64,000 nucleotides of DNA, from contig CM069432.1 in NCBI GenBank assembly GCA_035610365.1, positions 225,764,532-225,828,531 of the forward strand. Reading direction: 5' to 3'. Origin of the DNA: Aquatica leii (lineage: Eukaryota > Arthropoda > Insecta > Coleoptera > Lampyridae). The notes beneath the pieces are model-generated. The model was not told the origin of the DNA. It did not search any database and saw only the letters and a list, made by a program, of their open reading frames with translations. Position numbers and translations under genes: made by a program. Position 1 is the first letter of the stretch, and each line of letters begins with the position of its first letter. Shown here piece after piece: positions 60,201-64,000 of this stretch.

Positions 60201-61571
60201 GTTTATGGGAATGTGTTCCTTTTTTATTACTTGTATAATAAGGTAAAAGTCGATAGATGTTGCTATTTAAAGATGTTACGGTGGTCATCTTCTAAAAACT
60301 TCCCGTTGCAAGAAAGTTCTAAACTGTTTAGGAATGTAAATTTTATGACTTTTTCCCAAATTTCATTTTTTTCACTCGTTCGGAACTTATAGCTCCGTTC
60401 CAGGACTTTTGGAAAATACTGTTATTAGTTAATTAAAGAATAATTAAATTTACATTTATGACTCAAAATGTACAACCTTTCTAATACTTTTAGTTATAAC
60501 TAACGAATGCTGTTATTTGTATTTTGTATCTAAAATAAAACTATTATTTTATTTTTTGTATTAAAAAATTAAAAAAATTAGGTAATTCGTTTTTAACTAA
60601 ACAAAACAGAGACAATCGCGTAGTTGCGTATATGTGATAGAAAAGTCATTGTTGATTATGCGTAATTTTGATTTGACAATTACTAATCTGTAACAGGTAA
60701 TGAAATATCAAATAGCAACAGTTATAATGTAATTTTTTAAAGATAGAATATTAGTAATTACTTTGATTATGTTATATTGTGAATATATAATTTAATTAGT
60801 TTATTTAATTGAATAGTTACTCAATTAAGTATTTTATTGTTTTATGGTTTTTATTTATTTATTTTATTTAATATTACAATTAAAAAAAATTTTTCATTGA
60901 TAGTAGTACATTGAAAAAATTGCAAACAACTAAACGTAAGGTTTGTAAATAACGAGTGCCTACATCAAACATTTAAAAAATTTATTAAAATTTCTTACGG
61001 GCACGGTTTTATAACATTAGAATATTTGGTTACTAAACTTAATATATCACGACTAATAAAGTGTTACTATATTAAATTTTGTCAGATTTGCTGTATTATT
61101 TGTATAATATATATATGCTTATTTTAAATTTTATATTTTACATTTATTGAAAAGTTGCGATGTTTGCTACTTTATAATAATACATTGTTGTTATTTATAT
61201 TATACGTGAAATGAATTTTATAAAACACAAAGGGCAATATCTAGTACAGTATATAACAGTTTTTGTCTTTAAGACTGTTGTAAAGAATGATTAAAATAGA
61301 ATTTAGCTTAACGTAGATACGGCTTGTATAATACAATTTGCACAAAGATCTAACAAATTTTTTATTAATGTATTTTTTCTTGGTTTTTTGACTGATTTTT
61401 ATTTATTCTTTTAACACAATGTTTAATTACTTTAAAATGATAATTTCTTAGATAGATAAGGTTGAGTTTTAAAATAATTTTAATAAAAAATATACTTGTA
61501 GGAAAAACATAACTCATATACTCTTAACTGAATAATTTATTATTTCTTATTAAAATGTGTGTTTGTTTCAG
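60201..61571. other. Intergenic or intronic AT-rich DNA
   Basis: Nothing recognised after the transposase relic. A strong pyrimidine-rich acceptor closes this stretch at 61571. Confidence 0.45.
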
Positions 61572-61751
61572 ATGGACCTTGCTCAATAGCGTTCGGTGCT
61601 AACTTCTTTCTGTAACCTTAATTTTAACAGTAATGTTTTCGATTATGAAGTTTAAATATAGCTTGGTAATGAAAATCTGACCCGGAATCGCTCAACATGT
61701 TATTTCGCACATTGATAGCAATCTTCGTACAAATTTTTCTACACCCTGACG
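61572..61751 (+). CDS. Candidate 5' coding exon with signal-peptide start (ATG at 61697)
   Basis: A good acceptor (TGTTTGTTTCAG, ending 61571) and a consensus donor (GGTGAGTAAT, GT at 61752) define a 180-bp exon. The last ATG, at 61697, opens MLFRTLIAIFVQIFLHPD before the donor in phase 1: a short basic start, a hydrophobic core and a polar end, as in a signal peptide. An earlier ATG (61572) gives only a 5-codon reading frame, so 61572-61696 would be 5' UTR. A possible next exon is 62002-62044 (reads VSARFDIYRLKACA in the right phase, then GTAAGT), but its acceptor is weak. The product would be a secreted or membrane protein of unknown kind, continuing past the window edge. Confidence 0.42.
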
Positions 61752-64000
61752 GTGAGTAATTATTTTTTGTTACTTATCAGAACAAAACAATCGAAAAATG
61801 CTTATAATAACTTTGTTTAGAATTTTTTAAGCGTTTTTATACTAGTTAATGATCTTGTTAGAAAATGTTTCTTTAACTGTTTTAATTTGATTTAAAATCA
61901 AAAATAGTTTTCGTTTAAAGTAAACTATTTATTATTTTATTTTTTTAATTCTTTTCTTCCTATGTTAAAAGGAATTCTAAAGTAGTAAAGAGCATTCAAA
62001 GTTTCTGCACGTTTTGACATCTACCGCCTGAAAGCGTGTGCTTGGTAAGTTTTGACCTAAAACGAGTATGTGATACTTGGATATTTCTTCGTAAAATATT
62101 AATTTAATTAAAAGATTGTTGAAACGTATAATTTTTAATTTTAATTAGATTAATTAGACAAATAAACATGAATGTCTTTAGTTAACAATATCTAACGTTA
62201 TAACAACACTGGCAACTATCTGATCGTTATTTTATCAGAACTCGTATTGCGGCTACGTCTCACTTAAAAATATAACTGAATTAAAATTTACGTGTTATTT
62301 TTAATATGTTTGTAAAATAAATTTTATGGTTAAAATTTTGTTTTTCATAATGGTAATGTTCTCAATTGCTAAATAAGTGTGCAAAACAAAAATGAAGAAG
62401 TAAATTGCTTTATTAAACCTTCAATTAATTTAAACACACTTTTATAGCAAATACAGTAATTTTAATTCTTTTGTATTTTGTAACAACATTGGTGAAATAA
62501 AGAAGTAGGTAACCTTACTAAAGTAGAAATAAAAGGAAATGAATTTGTGTTTAATCTTGCATACTAATTCTGTAGACGTGAAAGGAAATTGAATTGGAGA
62601 GAATTCCTATAGCAGTAATCAGTTATCTTATTTATAATTAAATTATTTTTTACGCTAATTGAATTGAATGTAAAGAACTACTACGTTGTATATAAGCAAA
62701 TTATTTAGTACACTCCTTTATTAAAAACTGTATAAAATATGAGTAAACTAATCTTTGCCTTAAATATAAAACTTTAAAAAATTTACTGTCCTTTGTAATA
62801 CAGGAATATATATTATTGATTATACTATATACATAATATACGTAGATTACAATATTGTTTAATTATGCAAATATTTGCTTTGTGATATCACTTATAACAA
62901 AAATCTTTCTCAAAAGTAATAATTTAGTTATTTAATTACAAAACAAAAATTAACATCATCTAACCATAAAACTAAACTAAAAAATAAATTACAGAATCTG
63001 TACGCCCGACAAAACTATAACTCCAATATTACTAAACGGTGTTTTCTGACGAGATCACTCAATGTATGGCGTTGTCTCCGAAGTTTATGTGTAATTACTA
63101 TAAGAACGTACCCATAATTAGTTTAATCAGAGACACGGAACACAGACCCACATGTCACTATGTTGCAGAAAAAGTGATTCTAAAAACAGCTTGATATCTC
63201 AAGACTTATTTATTAAGACTTTAGTCTACAAAAAACACAAAAATTTTATGCTCGATTAAAACTCAGCGCTGTATGGTGGATTCCTTTTTCACACAAAAAA
63301 TCGTAAATTTTGTAACAGGACAAAAACAAAAATTTGATTAAAAGCTTTGATGTGTTTTAAAAATAAAAGGTTTATTACATAGTCAAAATTTATAACAAAA
63401 CAAAATTACTACGGAATTTAATTTAGTTACAAGATTTTTATTCTGAAAATTTAAATTAATTTACAATTTTTAATGAAACTTAATTAGATTATCGCAAAAA
63501 CAAAATTAACGGAATTCAAATAATAAATATAAAATAAAATCCTAGACGTAGTTTTCTGTGTAGTTAATGATAAAAATTAAAACTAATTTAAAAAAATAGA
63601 AACTTGAATTAACTTAATAAACTTAAGTACATTAGTTTAATTTTGGGTACATCAAATTATAATTCAAATAATAAAATTTGCTCTGATTACAAGTTAATTG
63701 TCTTTATTTGGTAAATATCTAAAGGTGCAGTTAAAAGTTCATAAACAGCGTGACTTTGGTTATGTAGAGACCCGTGATGTTGACTAAAAAACGACGTGGT
63801 TAAAAACCTGGTGCGTTAACCAAATAACATGCTTTGAAAGCGATGAATAATTACGTGAAAAGCAATAAGTTTAATTTCCACACAACCAAATGAAAATACT
63901 TGAATTAAATGAATTAATAGTACCGTTACTTATATAAAGAAACAAAGTTTTAATTTTTTTACGGACAGTTTTACAAACCACCACCACTTTCATGCACTTA
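61752..64000. other. Probable intron or intergenic DNA
   Basis: AT-rich, no element or further secure exon recognised except the weak candidate at 62002-62044. Confidence 0.4.

Noticed and set aside
1-64000. tRNA or rRNA genes
   Set aside because: No cloverleaf with A/B boxes or conserved rRNA block was recognised by eye; a model search would be needed to exclude decayed copies.

Overview
The window looks like a strongly AT-rich stretch of arthropod, most likely insect, nuclear DNA. There are no operons, ribosome binding sites or long uninterrupted host genes. What can be recognised is a dense record of eukaryotic transposable elements, plus a few short spliced-exon candidates that may belong to host genes. 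The species cannot be told from the sequence; the element mix (Penelope, Harbinger, piggyBac, pogo, Tc/mariner, Jockey-like LINE, Gypsy) is typical of insects.

Layout. 1-3.9 kb: a 28-bp tandem array of dyad-symmetric units, a decayed Gypsy-type integrase, and a 24-bp tandem array. 3.9-7.7 kb: two nearly identical Penelope-like elements (PLEs) fused head to head into a large palindrome (arms about 1.8 kb), each with a hammerhead-ribozyme motif near its outer end. 7.87-10.56 kb: a full-length PIF/Harbinger element with terminal inverted repeats, TTA target duplications, an apparently intact spliced transposase and a frameshifted Myb/SANT-like partner. 10.6-19 kb: mostly featureless, with two PLE-end relics and two candidate exons (one GPCR-TM1-like, one WAP-like). 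19.1-24.7 kb: a hAT/ZBED-like transposase relic and a degraded Jockey-type LINE on the minus strand, whose gag is split by a 1.2-kb TA-flanked inverted-repeat element. 33.67-37.74 kb: a piggyBac element with TTAA flanks and terminal repeats, broken by a nested 1.37-kb element. 39.2-39.5 kb: a CpG-rich possible promoter and first exon. 42.3-48.2 kb: mariner-like, PLE, second-family piggyBac and 'GQNKN'-family relics, with a segmental duplication. 51.3-60.2 kb: pogo, tyrosine-recombinase-like, second-family PLE and mariner-like relics. 61.57-61.75 kb: a probable 5' exon ending in a signal-peptide-like start, whose gene would run off the right edge.

The elements do not form a single pathway. The notable mechanisms are self-cleaving RNA motifs tied to PLEs, a large palindrome able to give a long hairpin RNA, and a Harbinger copy whose nuclease reads through while its DNA-binding partner is broken. 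All protein identifications rest on motif recognition by eye, without database searches.
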